A stretch of DNA of 6,239 nt, from positions 1 to 6,239 of the forward strand of contig CALBJC010000144.1 of the NCBI GenBank assembly GCA_937892655.1, given 5' to 3'. Made by a program: the position numbers and the translations under genes. Shown piece after piece: positions 1 through 5,903 of the stretch. The first letter of the stretch is position 1. Each line of letters starts with the position of its first letter. Under the pieces are notes generated by a model, which was not told where the DNA came from, did no database searches, and saw nothing but the letters and a program-made list of their open reading frames with translations. The DNA comes from an uncultured Clostridia bacterium. GTDB taxonomy: Bacteria; Bacillota; Clostridia; Oscillospirales; Ruminococcaceae.

Positions 1-59
1 ACTGATTCTATTGAATTGTTATCTCTGAGTCTTTGTAAAAATTCATCAGGTAATGCCAT
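1..59 (-). CDS. dnaG: DNA primase DnaG, N-terminal 19 codons (cut by window edge)
   Basis: Primase makes the RNA primers for DNA replication at the fork. Only the first 19 codons are present, reading MALPDEFLQRLRDNNSIES. This resembles the DnaG N-terminus (M-x-x-P-x-E-F-x-x-x-L-x-x-x-N-x-I), which leads into the zinc-binding domain lying outside the window. The start ATG at 59-57 is preceded by a strong Shine-Dalgarno, AAAGGAGG (about 66-73). The gene begins 15 nt after the dgt stop codon, with no terminator between, so the two are very probably co-transcribed. The order dgt-dnaG, usually followed by rpoD, is a known Firmicutes arrangement and supports the call. The identification rests on the short N-terminus plus this context. 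The alternative, an unrelated gene with a similar start, is less likely. Confidence 0.8.
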   Translation of the reverse strand, partial: MALPDEFLQRLRDNNSIES

Positions 60-74
60 TTTACTTCCTCCTTT

Positions 75-1070
75 TTACTGTACTGTCCAGGCCTTTGGTA
101 TAAATAAATCTGAAAATGTGTTGATTGCAAAAGTATCGGTCATACCTGCTATATAGTCACAGATTGCTCTTTCTTTTGAAAACATGTCACCGAGTTTCAT
201 ATAATCAGCAGGTAGTTTATCGAAATTATTCAAAAAATAATTGTAAAGCTTTTCTATCATAGCCTGAGCTTTAACTTCTTCGGATTTGCATATCGGATTT
301 GTGTATACTTCAGAGAACATAAACTCATGTAACTGTTTATGAGCTTTTTCTACATCTTCATCCATTCTCAATTCCTTAGCACCATTGTTAATTATTGATG
401 TTACAAGGGTAGTGATTCGCTCGGTTTTTGTTTTGCCAAGAGTCTTAACGGCAAATTCTGGAAGGGAATCGGTATTAATTACTCCGGCTCTTATCGCATC
501 TTCAATATCGTGATTAATATATGCTATAACGTCAGCAAGTCTTACTACATAACCTTCTTTCGTTTTGGCTACTGCATTTGTATGAGAAACAATACCATCT
601 CTTACTTCGTAAGTAAGGTTTAATCCCTTAAGGCTTTTTTCTATATAATCAACAACTCTCAAACTCTGTTCGTAGTGATTAAAACCATCAGGACAAAGCT
701 GACGCAGGGTTCGTTCACCTGCGTGACCAAAAGGTGTATGCCCAAGATCATGTGCAAGAGCAATTGCTTCAGTAAGATCTTCATTAAGTCTTAAAGCCTT
801 TGAGATTGTTCTTGCAATCTGAGAAACCTCCAGAGTATGAGTAAGTCTTGTTCTGTAGTGATCGCCCAATGGAATTAAAAATACCTGAGTCTTATGCTTC
901 AAACGTCTGAAAGAGTTGCAATGAATGATCTTATCTCTGTCACGCTGAAATTCAGTACGCATAGGACATTTTTCAACAGGTTCTTTTCTGCCTTTGGAAT
1001 TAACAGATAAACAACCATATTCGCTGATAAAATCCTTTTCAAAGCTTTCGGTTATTTCTCTTGGCGTCAT
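75..1070 (-). CDS. dgt: deoxyguanosinetriphosphate triphosphohydrolase-like HD-domain protein (dNTPase)
   Basis: Cytosolic metal-dependent hydrolase of the HD superfamily. The family cleaves dNTPs to deoxynucleoside and triphosphate and so shapes the dNTP pool used in replication. The protein has 331 residues, normal for the short Firmicutes Dgt-like group. The N-terminal signature RDRDKIIHCNSFRRLKHKTQ (residues 43-62 region) is diagnostic. The HD metal ligands are visible as H78 (in RLTHTLEV), H107-D108 (in AHDLGHTPFGH) and D180 (in VRLADVI); H111 and H116 are the family's extra conserved histidines. The C-terminus (RAICDYIAGMTDTFA) also matches the family. The start ATG has GGAGGT 5 nt upstream. 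The gene sits just before dnaG, probably in the same transcript. A terminator separates it from yigZ upstream, so it should have its own promoter, but I could not place one convincingly. Substrate preference (dGTP versus other dNTPs, or effector dependence) cannot be read from the sequence. Confidence 0.93.
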   Translation of the reverse strand: MTPREITESFEKDFISEYGCLSVNSKGRKEPVEKCPMRTEFQRDRDKIIHCNSFRRLKHKTQVFLIPLGDHYRTRLTHTLEVSQIARTISKALRLNEDLTEAIALAHDLGHTPFGHAGERTLRQLCPDGFNHYEQSLRVVDYIEKSLKGLNLTYEVRDGIVSHTNAVAKTKEGYVVRLADVIAYINHDIEDAIRAGVINTDSLPEFAVKTLGKTKTERITTLVTSIINNGAKELRMDEDVEKAHKQLHEFMFSEVYTNPICKSEEVKAQAMIEKLYNYFLNNFDKLPADYMKLGDMFSKERAICDYIAGMTDTFAINTFSDLFIPKAWTVQ

Positions 1071-1127
1071 AAGCTACCTCCGTCAACATAAAACATTATT
1101 TGACATTATTCATATATAATATACTGC
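1071..1127 (-). other. dgt upstream leader (no confident promoter)
   Basis: This AT-rich 57-bp stretch between the yigZ terminator tail and the dgt start holds the dgt Shine-Dalgarno (GGAGGT at 1081-1076). TATATT- and TATTAT-like hexamers on the minus strand near 1116-1123 could be a -10 box. I see no -35 hexamer at proper spacing. Confidence 0.3.
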
Positions 1128-1166
1128 AAAAAAATAAAATCTCCTTTAAAATAATATAAAGGAGAT
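1128..1166 (-). terminator. Rho-independent terminator after yigZ
   Basis: A perfect 10-bp inverted repeat has arms at 1139-1148 and 1157-1166 and an 8-nt loop. On the minus strand it is followed by TTTATTTTTTT (1138-1128). It lies 25 nt beyond the yigZ stop codon and reads in the yigZ direction. It separates yigZ from the dgt-dnaG unit. Confidence 0.85.
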
Positions 1167-1191
1167 AGATTTTGTATAGTTTTACAACTCT

Positions 1192-1812
1192 TTAATTGAA
1201 ATCGGCATTTGTTTTGTCAGATTGTTCTATTTTAATGTTAGCATTTGAAATATCAATAAGCTTTTTCTTAAGATCTTCACATTGGTTTTCAATAATATAT
1301 AGTGAAATCTTAACATCATCAGAAAAGTCAGTAGAAATCATTTTATGCGTATATTCGGGAAGAATGTATGTAATCTTTCCGTATAGTGAATAATCGCAGA
1401 AAATATCAAGCTTATAGCAATCCTTCATATCCATTTTTCTGGCAGACTTGATTGCAATGGAAGCGCTATGCGAATAAGCTCTTACAAGACCACCGCCGCC
1501 AAGCATTATTCCGCCAAAATATCGGGTTACTACAATGCATACATCTGTTAAACCTTCTTTATTGATGACATCTAATACAGGTACACCTGCGGTGCCTTGA
1601 GGCTCGCCATCATCTGAATATCTGGATGTGTTATCCTTTCTCAGCACATATGCATATACATTGTGAGTAGCTTTTCTGTGCATAGCTTTGATTTTTTCAA
1701 TAAAAGCAATAGCTTCTTCATTTGTCTGAACAGGGGCTATGTAACCTATGAATTTTGATTTTTTCTCAATGAAGCTATCTTCAGATGGCTCATAGATTGT
1801 AATGTAATCCAT
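1192..1812 (-). CDS. yigZ: YigZ/IMPACT-family protein (UPF0029)
   Basis: 206-residue protein of the YigZ/IMPACT family, close to the family's usual length. Residues 1-120 form the UPF0029 domain: KKSKFIGYIAPV (17-28), HNVYAY (50-55), SDDGEPQGTAGVPVL (66-80) and the signature VVTRYFGGIMLGGGGLVRAY (94-113). The remainder (about 130-200) fits the C-terminal DUF1949-like domain. Eukaryotic IMPACT regulates the kinase GCN2. The bacterial role is unsettled, with translation- or nucleotide-related binding suggested from structure. The reading frame stays open upstream to 1983, which would overlap most of rpmE in another frame. The ATG at 1812-1810 is chosen because homology starts here and AAAAGGAG lies 10 nt upstream. 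The gene begins just after the rpmE terminator with no room for a promoter, so it is probably expressed by read-through or from a promoter inside rpmE. Confidence 0.92.
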   Translation of the reverse strand: MDYITIYEPSEDSFIEKKSKFIGYIAPVQTNEEAIAFIEKIKAMHRKATHNVYAYVLRKDNTSRYSDDGEPQGTAGVPVLDVINKEGLTDVCIVVTRYFGGIMLGGGGLVRAYSHSASIAIKSARKMDMKDCYKLDIFCDYSLYGKITYILPEYTHKMISTDFSDDVKISLYIIENQCEDLKKKLIDISNANIKIEQSDKTNADFN

Positions 1813-1822
1813 ATAACATACG

Positions 1823-1830
1823 CTCCTTTT
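1823..1830 (-). promoter_or_regulatory. yigZ ribosome-binding site (decides the start)
   Basis: AAAAGGAG on the minus strand, 10 nt before the ATG at 1812. It fixes the yigZ start and excludes the longer reading frame through rpmE. Its AAAAGG (1830-1825) is complementary to CCTTTT in the 3' arm of the rpmE terminator (1844-1839), with an 8-nt loop between, so the site could be sequestered. Confidence 0.75.
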
Positions 1831-1831
1831 G

Positions 1832-1865
1832 AAAAAATAAAAGGGTTGTAATAAACAACCCTTTT
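1832..1865 (-). terminator. Rho-independent terminator after rpmE
   Basis: A perfect 10-bp inverted repeat (arms 1839-1848 and 1856-1865, 7-nt loop) is followed on the minus strand by A and then six T (1838-1832). It starts 12 nt after the rpmE stop and runs directly into the yigZ Shine-Dalgarno. It should reduce, but probably not abolish, transcription into yigZ. Confidence 0.88.
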
Positions 1866-1876
1866 GATTTTTGTAA

Positions 1877-2080
1877 TTACTTGTCGAGATTGAATCTCTT
1901 CTTGAAACGGTCAACACGTCCGCCTGTGTCAACAAGCTTCTGCTTACCTGTGAAGAATGGGTGACACTTTGAGCAAATTTCAACCTTAATATCCTTCTTA
2001 GTAGAACCAGTTTCGATTACGTTACCACAAGCACATGTGATTGTAGTCTGTTCGTAATTTGGGTGGATACCTTCCTTCAT
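1877..2080 (-). CDS. rpmE: 50S ribosomal protein bL31 (zinc-binding type)
   Basis: Protein of the large ribosomal subunit that bridges to the small subunit. It has 67 residues, the normal length. The N-terminus MKEGIHPNY is the bL31 hallmark. The zinc-ribbon cysteines are present as C16-x-C18 and C36-x-x-C39, in TCACGN and ICSKCHPFFTG. This makes it the Zn-containing form, not the cysteine-free paralogue (YtiA/RpmE2) used under zinc starvation. The C-terminal GGRVDRFKKRF is also typical. GGAGG lies about 8 nt before the ATG. Codon use favours AAG for lysine, as expected for a highly expressed gene. It has its own sigma-A promoter, about 90 nt of structured leader, and a terminator immediately downstream. 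Confidence 0.98.
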   Translation of the reverse strand: MKEGIHPNYEQTTITCACGNVIETGSTKKDIKVEICSKCHPFFTGKQKLVDTGGRVDRFKKRFNLDK

Positions 2081-2112
2081 TGTAAAGTCCTCCTTTCAAA
2101 ACAAATGTTATA

Positions 2113-2164
2113 GATTACATAGTAGCCCATCACATCGTTTTGACAGTAGTACTATGGAATAATC
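2113..2164 (-). promoter_or_regulatory. Structured rpmE 5' leader (candidate bL31 autoregulatory element)
   Basis: In the rpmE mRNA direction, GATTA (2164-2160), a 3-nt bulge TTC, then CATAGTA (2156-2150) pair with TACTATG (2124-2118) directly followed by TAATC (2117-2113). The result is a 12-bp stem with one bulge and a 25-nt loop. It lies between the predicted transcription start (about 2171) and the rpmE Shine-Dalgarno, the usual place for a ribosomal-protein leader. Autoregulatory L31 leaders are known in other bacteria. I cannot tell whether this matches a described motif. Confidence 0.45.
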
Positions 2165-2177
2165 CTCACGGAAATAT

Positions 2178-2206
2178 AGTATAACATAAATATATATTAA
2201 ATGCAA
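2178..2206 (-). promoter_or_regulatory. sigma-A promoter for rpmE
   Basis: On the minus strand, -35 TTGCAT (2206-2201), a 17-bp spacer, and -10 TATACT (2183-2178). The predicted start is near 2171, giving a leader of about 90 nt before the rpmE ATG. Confidence 0.75.
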
Positions 2207-2224
2207 TACTGTTCATAAAATATT

Positions 2225-2239
2225 AAGATTGTTAATCTT
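2225..2239. repeat. Short palindrome in the divergent promoter region
   Basis: Inverted repeat AAGATT-GTT-AATCTT with 6-bp arms. It lies 12 bp upstream of the -35 box of the plus-strand gene and between the two divergent promoters. It could be a small operator or chance in AT-rich DNA; nothing else supports a function. Confidence 0.25.
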
Positions 2240-2251
2240 TCGGGATTTCTA

Positions 2252-2280
2252 TTGACATATTTTATTATAAATTATATAAT
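2252..2280 (+). promoter_or_regulatory. Consensus sigma-A promoter for the transglutaminase-like gene
   Basis: TTGACA (2252-2257), exactly 17 bp, TATAAT (2275-2280). Both hexamers are perfect matches to the consensus. The start should fall near 2287, leaving a leader of only about 22 nt. The leader contains AAAAGGGGA just before the ATG at 2309. Confidence 0.88.
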
Positions 2281-2308
2281 TGTTTTATAACATAAAAGGG
2301 GAAAGACT

Positions 2309-3166
2309 ATGAAAACTTTTATAACAGTATTGGTGATGATGCTGATTTTTGCCAGTATATTTGGCGTTATAGGATATTTTGATATGAAAAGTAAAGAGAA
2401 GGATGACGATATTATTTACCGTCCCTCTCAGGTCGAAATTCCACAGTCTCAAAGCTATAATATGAATACACAAAAGCCGAATCAGTCTGTGATTTCTGAT
2501 GATAAAGAAACTATTACTATAGACTATACATGGGAGGATTTTAACGGAAAGCAATGGAATCTCACCTTTGATGTAGATAGCGAGCTTTACGATGAATATA
2601 AAAAAGAATCGCGAAAGAACAGAAATGATGGTGTAGAATATGATCTGAACTACGTTAAATTTGTTTCTGATAAGAGAGATGATCTGATTCTTATAAATGC
2701 TATTGAAGAAATTGTTGAAGAATGCAGGAATAACTATTATTCGGATTTTGATATAGCGGGTGTTTTTCTCGCTCTTGCACAAACTGTTGAGTATAAAAGT
2801 GATATACTGACAACCGGTTATCAGGAATATCCTAAATATCCTATTGAAACCCTGATAGATGGAAGAGGTGACTGCGAGGATACCGCGGCCCTTCTGGCGC
2901 AGCTTCTTAGCTGCGCTGAAATAAGATCGGTATTGATTGCTTATGAGGACCATATGGCAGTAGGTGTCAAGTGTACTCCTGAAATCAACAGAGGCTATAG
3001 TCGCTGTTACTATACAGTAGGTGGAACAAGATACTATTATGCTGAAACAACTGACCCTGACTGGATTATCGGCGAAATGCCTGAAGAATATTTTGAGCAG
3101 GAAGCGACAGTAATGCTTTATGATCCTGCCAGTGCATTCATGCTTTATGCTGAGGAAATTGTTTAG
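2309..3166 (+). CDS. Membrane-anchored transglutaminase-like (cysteine protease-fold) protein
   Basis: 285-residue protein. Residues 4-23 form one hydrophobic helix with a charged segment (KSKEKDDD) after it and no lipobox or clear signal-peptidase site. It is probably an N-terminally anchored protein with its domain outside the cell. Residues 30-65 are a polar, likely disordered linker. The C-terminal half carries a transglutaminase-like core: catalytic C189 in GRGDCEDTAALLAQLL, H215 in YEDHMAVGV, and an acidic position in YYYAETTDPDW (E246 or D249). The order Cys-His-Asp/Glu is that of the superfamily. Such bacterial proteins may be proteases, crosslinkers or inactive; the substrate cannot be deduced. 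AAAAGGGGA precedes the ATG. It is the only plus-strand gene, has a perfect-consensus promoter, and overlaps the convergent MGMT-like gene by 4 bp. A 298-codon antisense frame here is a shadow. Confidence 0.82.
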   Translation: MKTFITVLVMMLIFASIFGVIGYFDMKSKEKDDDIIYRPSQVEIPQSQSYNMNTQKPNQSVISDDKETITIDYTWEDFNGKQWNLTFDVDSELYDEYKKESRKNRNDGVEYDLNYVKFVSDKRDDLILINAIEEIVEECRNNYYSDFDIAGVFLALAQTVEYKSDILTTGYQEYPKYPIETLIDGRGDCEDTAALLAQLLSCAEIRSVLIAYEDHMAVGVKCTPEINRGYSRCYYTVGGTRYYYAETTDPDWIIGEMPEEYFEQEATVMLYDPASAFMLYAEEIV

Positions 3167-3477
3167 TCTGTACCATTCCAAAGAAATTCAGATAAGTCAA
3201 CCTTGTTATCGATAAATCTTACTCCGTCTTTTTTTAGGAGTTCTATCTGAACGTTTTCTCCACCGAAAGCAAATGCTTTTGAAACCTCACCGAATCTGTT
3301 TACCACTCTATAGCAAGGAATATTTTCCGGATCAGGATTTACGTGTAGAGCATACCCTACAACTCTTGACCATCTAGGATTACCAGCAAGAGATGCAACC
3401 ATTCCATAAGTTGCTACTTTGCCTTTTGGTATTCTTTTTACAACATCATAAATCATTGAAAAAGTATTGTTATTCAT
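3163..3477 (-). CDS. MGMT/ATL-family DNA alkyltransferase-like protein
   Basis: Single-domain protein (104 residues) matching the C-terminal DNA-binding domain of O6-alkylguanine-DNA alkyltransferases. Recognisable parts are IPKGKVATYGMVA (16-28), NPRWSRVVGYALH (33-45), VNPDP (46-50), IPCYRVVN (53-60) and LLKKDGV (80-86). By comparison with human MGMT, the key residues are C55 (alkyl acceptor), R38 (arginine finger), Y24 and N47. The usual PCHRV reads PCYRV, so the relay histidine is tyrosine. ATL proteins instead replace the cysteine, usually with tryptophan, so this is neither a textbook MGMT nor a textbook ATL. The frame opens at 3504, but that ATG lies inside the upstream terminator hairpin. 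The ATG at 3477, with GAGG 5 nt before it, is preferred. The stop overlaps the convergent gene's stop by 4 bp. The N-terminal domain of Ogt is absent. Confidence 0.88.
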   Translation of the reverse strand: MNNNTFSMIYDVVKRIPKGKVATYGMVASLAGNPRWSRVVGYALHVNPDPENIPCYRVVNRFGEVSKAFAFGGENVQIELLKKDGVRFIDNKVDLSEFLWNGTD

Positions 3478-3482
3478 ATAAA

Positions 3483-3486
3483 CCTC
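3483..3486 (-). promoter_or_regulatory. Ribosome-binding site of the MGMT-like gene (decides the start)
   Basis: GAGG on the minus strand, 5 nt before the ATG at 3477. It sits immediately after the T-tract of the yicI terminator, leaving no space for a separate promoter. It supports the shorter start over the ATG at 3504. Confidence 0.65.
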
Positions 3487-3490
3487 ATAT

Positions 3491-3523
3491 AAAAACAGCG
3501 ACATAAATTTATGTCGCTGTTTT
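3491..3523 (-). terminator. Strong Rho-independent terminator after the alpha-xylosidase gene
   Basis: A perfect 16-bp inverted repeat with no unpaired base in the sequence (3492-3507 with 3508-3523). Its GC core is CAGCGACAT/ATGTCGCTG, flanked by A and T runs. It lies 7 nt beyond the yicI stop. In the minus direction it ends in TTTTT, and in the plus direction in TTTT, so it may also stop plus-strand transcripts from the convergent transglutaminase-like gene. Confidence 0.9.
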
Positions 3524-3530
3524 GTGCTTA

Positions 3531-5861
3531 TTAAAGATTGATTTCAAACTTACCGCCGGTAGCGTCGATGCAGATATCAGTGCTTGCAACTGCAATCTTG
3601 AATTTTGCATCTGTAGCTGAGCAATCACATGTGATTATGTTGCCGTTTCTTGTAGCAGTGAGTGTGAATACTAAGTTTGCCTGTGTATCGTAGATAGGGC
3701 AGGTAGCGCTCTTGCCATCTTCGAGTTCATAGATAGTGAATGTAGTACCGTTGAGGTAGTCATATTCAAAATCCTTTTCAAAGTTACCATAAGCTACAAT
3801 GCTGTTAGGCTTAGCAAGAACAGGCATTTCCATATATGAACACTTGTGTGTATACCACTTACCGCCTTCAAATACCTTACCTGTGATAATATCAGTCCAC
3901 TTACCAGCAGGAACGTAGTATTCTGCAATACCTTCTTCGTTAAGGATAGGAGCAACAAGGAGATTGTCACCGAACATATACTGTCTGTCGAGTGTGAGAC
4001 AAGCAGGGTCATCAGCAAAGTCGATAACCATTGCTCTCATCATTGGAACACCAACCTCGTGAGTCTTGATAGCCTGAGCAAAGTTGTAAGGCATCAGCTT
4101 ACCCTTGAGCTTTGTGAAGAATCTGAGAACATCAACTGATTCTTCATCAAATAACCAAGGAACTCTGTATGAGCTGTTACCATGTAAACGGCTGTGTGTT
4201 GATAAAAGACCAAATGCTGACCATCTCTTGTAGATATCAGGTGTAGCTGTTGCTTCAAAGCCTGAGATATCGTGTGAGAAGAAACCAAAGCCTGACATAC
4301 AAAGTGAAAGACCGCCACGGATTGTTTCTGCCATTGAGCTGTATTCAGCTGAGCAGTCGCCGCCCCAGTGAACAGGGAACTGCTGACCGCCTGCTGTAGC
4401 ACTTCTTGCAAACAGACAAGCCTTATTTTCACCATAGTATTCCTTCAGAACGTTGAATACTGTTTTATTGTAAAGATGTGTATAGTAATTGTGCATCTTG
4501 ATTGGGTCAGCACCGTTGAAGTACTTAACCTTAGTAGGAATTCTTTCACCAAAGTCTGTCTTGAAGCAGTCAACACCCATATCGCAGAGAGCTCTGAGCT
4601 TTGATGAATACCATTCGCAAGCATCTGGATTTGTGAAGTCAACGATTGCCATGCCCGGCTGCCACATGTCACACTGGAATACGCTGCCATCAGGATTCTT
4701 GATGAAGTAGCCGTTTTCAACGCCTTCATCAAAAAGCTTTGAACGCTGAGCAATGTAAGGGTTGATCCATACACAGATTGAAAGACCTCTTTCCTTCAAT
4801 CTCTTGAGCATTGCAGGTGGGTCAGGGAACTGGCTCTTGTCCCATTCAAAGTTACACCATTCAAATTCCTTCATCCAGAAGCAGTCAAAGTGGAATACCT
4901 GAAGAGGAATGTCTCTGTCAGCCATACCATCGATGAATGATGTACAAGTTTCTTCATTATAGTTTGTTGTGAATGAAGTTGTAAGCCATAAACCAAATGT
5001 GAATGCAGGTGGGAGAGCAGGCTTACCTGTGAGAGTTGTATAATTAGCGTAAACTTCTGTGAGGTTTGCACCGCCGATTACAAAGTATTCAAGATTTTCA
5101 CCGGGAACTGTGAATGAAACCTTGGAAACTGTATCAGAAGCGACTTCATATGAAACCTTATCTGAGCTGTTTACAAAGATACCATAGCCTCTTGATGAAG
5201 CATAGAAAGGAATACACTTGTAGCTCTGGTCTGAACATGTGCCGCCATCAGCGTTCCACATTTCAACGTTCTGACCGTTCTTTGTAAATGTAGTGAACTT
5301 TTCACCGAAACCGTAAATATATTCACCTACAGAAAGAGTGAGCTGTTCACGGATGAAAGTAGTATGAGCATCCTGTGGGTAGCTCCAGAAATAGTCATCC
5401 TTCTGAACATTAAGACGGCTGTCAACTCTGAACTTGCTTTCTTCAATGATAGAAGTAGCTCTCCAGCCACCGCCGGTAAGCTTCTTGCTTTCGTAGAAGT
5501 ATTCAACCTTCCATGTATGCTTGTTAATCTGAACCTTTGTCTTGCCTGATACAAGCTCAACATAATCGTCAGTTTCATTGATTACAGGAGTAAATCCCTG
5601 ATCTTCATAAATCTCAAAATCAGGACCACAGTTGTTTACACCCTTGTAGTGGTCAATTCTGACTTTGATAACATCCTGCTGTTTTGATGAATATTCAATT
5701 TCGAGGTTAGGACCGCCAAGAGTCATACCTCTGTTGAAAATTGTCTGAGGAGTTGCTAAAACCTTAATTGAATTTGGAGTTTTTTCGATAGAATAAGCCT
5801 GTGAAGCATATCTTACATCGAAGCCTTTCTGATTAAGCCAGAAACCGTCTGAAAACTTCAT
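3531..5861 (-). CDS. yicI: GH31 alpha-xylosidase, YicI type
   Basis: Cytosolic glycoside hydrolase family 31 enzyme (776 residues; E. coli YicI has 772). It releases terminal alpha-linked xylose, for example from isoprimeverose and xyloglucan oligosaccharides. There is no signal peptide. The order is an N-terminal beta-sandwich (about 1-270), the (beta/alpha)8 barrel (about 280-600), and C-terminal beta domains. Visible catalytic residues are the nucleophile D436 in FKTDFGER and the acid/base D502 in HWGGDC, equivalent to YicI D416 and D482. The residues that favour xylose over glucose in YicI are also kept: F297 (SFTTN), C327-F328 (FDCFWM), W365 (VWINPY) and K434. The frame continues 20 codons upstream, but the ATG at 5861 aligns with the YicI start and has AAAGGA 9 nt before it; the longer frame would cross the operator. 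Codon use favours AAG and AAC, suggesting high expression. An own promoter, operator and terminator indicate an individually regulated unit. Confidence 0.95.
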   Translation of the reverse strand: MKFSDGFWLNQKGFDVRYASQAYSIEKTPNSIKVLATPQTIFNRGMTLGGPNLEIEYSSKQQDVIKVRIDHYKGVNNCGPDFEIYEDQGFTPVINETDDYVELVSGKTKVQINKHTWKVEYFYESKKLTGGGWRATSIIEESKFRVDSRLNVQKDDYFWSYPQDAHTTFIREQLTLSVGEYIYGFGEKFTTFTKNGQNVEMWNADGGTCSDQSYKCIPFYASSRGYGIFVNSSDKVSYEVASDTVSKVSFTVPGENLEYFVIGGANLTEVYANYTTLTGKPALPPAFTFGLWLTTSFTTNYNEETCTSFIDGMADRDIPLQVFHFDCFWMKEFEWCNFEWDKSQFPDPPAMLKRLKERGLSICVWINPYIAQRSKLFDEGVENGYFIKNPDGSVFQCDMWQPGMAIVDFTNPDACEWYSSKLRALCDMGVDCFKTDFGERIPTKVKYFNGADPIKMHNYYTHLYNKTVFNVLKEYYGENKACLFARSATAGGQQFPVHWGGDCSAEYSSMAETIRGGLSLCMSGFGFFSHDISGFEATATPDIYKRWSAFGLLSTHSRLHGNSSYRVPWLFDEESVDVLRFFTKLKGKLMPYNFAQAIKTHEVGVPMMRAMVIDFADDPACLTLDRQYMFGDNLLVAPILNEEGIAEYYVPAGKWTDIITGKVFEGGKWYTHKCSYMEMPVLAKPNSIVAYGNFEKDFEYDYLNGTTFTIYELEDGKSATCPIYDTQANLVFTLTATRNGNIITCDCSATDAKFKIAVASTDICIDATGGKFEINL

Positions 5862-5870
5862 AGAATAACT

Positions 5871-5876
5871 TCCTTT
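5871..5876 (-). promoter_or_regulatory. yicI ribosome-binding site (decides the start)
   Basis: AAAGGA on the minus strand, 9 nt before the ATG at 5861. It supports the start MKFSDG over the ATG 20 codons upstream, which would lie in the operator next to the predicted transcription start. Confidence 0.75.
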
Positions 5877-5903
5877 CGATTGAAATATGTTAAAATCCGT
5901 GTA

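Noticed and set aside
1100..1125. TTGACA and TATAAT/TATACT on the plus strand upstream of dgt
   Set aside because: The spacers are only 9 or 14 bp, too short for sigma-A, and no plus-strand gene follows. A coincidence of AT-rich DNA is likelier.
1813..1983. 57-codon N-terminal extension of yigZ
   Set aside because: It overlaps rpmE in another frame and spans the rpmE terminator. Family homology and the Shine-Dalgarno both place the start at 1812.
2285..3181. 298-codon minus-strand frame opposite the transglutaminase-like gene
   Set aside because: It is antisense to a gene with a promoter, ribosome-binding site and catalytic motifs. Its residues are a hydrophobic, Ile/Phe-rich mix typical of a shadow of an AT-rich gene, and it has no good ribosome-binding site.
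3206..3215. 10-bp palindrome TTATCGATAA
   Set aside because: It lies inside the MGMT-like coding sequence, with no second copy noticed and no promoter near it; expected by chance.
3187..3251. 8-bp inverted repeat TTCAGATA/TATCTGAA beyond the transglutaminase-like stop
   Set aside because: The loop is 49 nt and no T-tract follows the second arm. It lies inside the MGMT-like coding region, so it is probably chance and not a terminator.
3478..3504. 9-codon N-terminal extension of the MGMT-like gene
   Set aside because: The upstream ATG lies inside a terminator hairpin and has no ribosome-binding site. The ATG at 3477 has GAGG at good spacing.
3794..5578. Several 60-113 codon frames on both strands inside the alpha-xylosidase gene
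   Set aside because: All lie within one well-supported GH31 gene and show no ribosome-binding site or recognisable domain; they are shadows.
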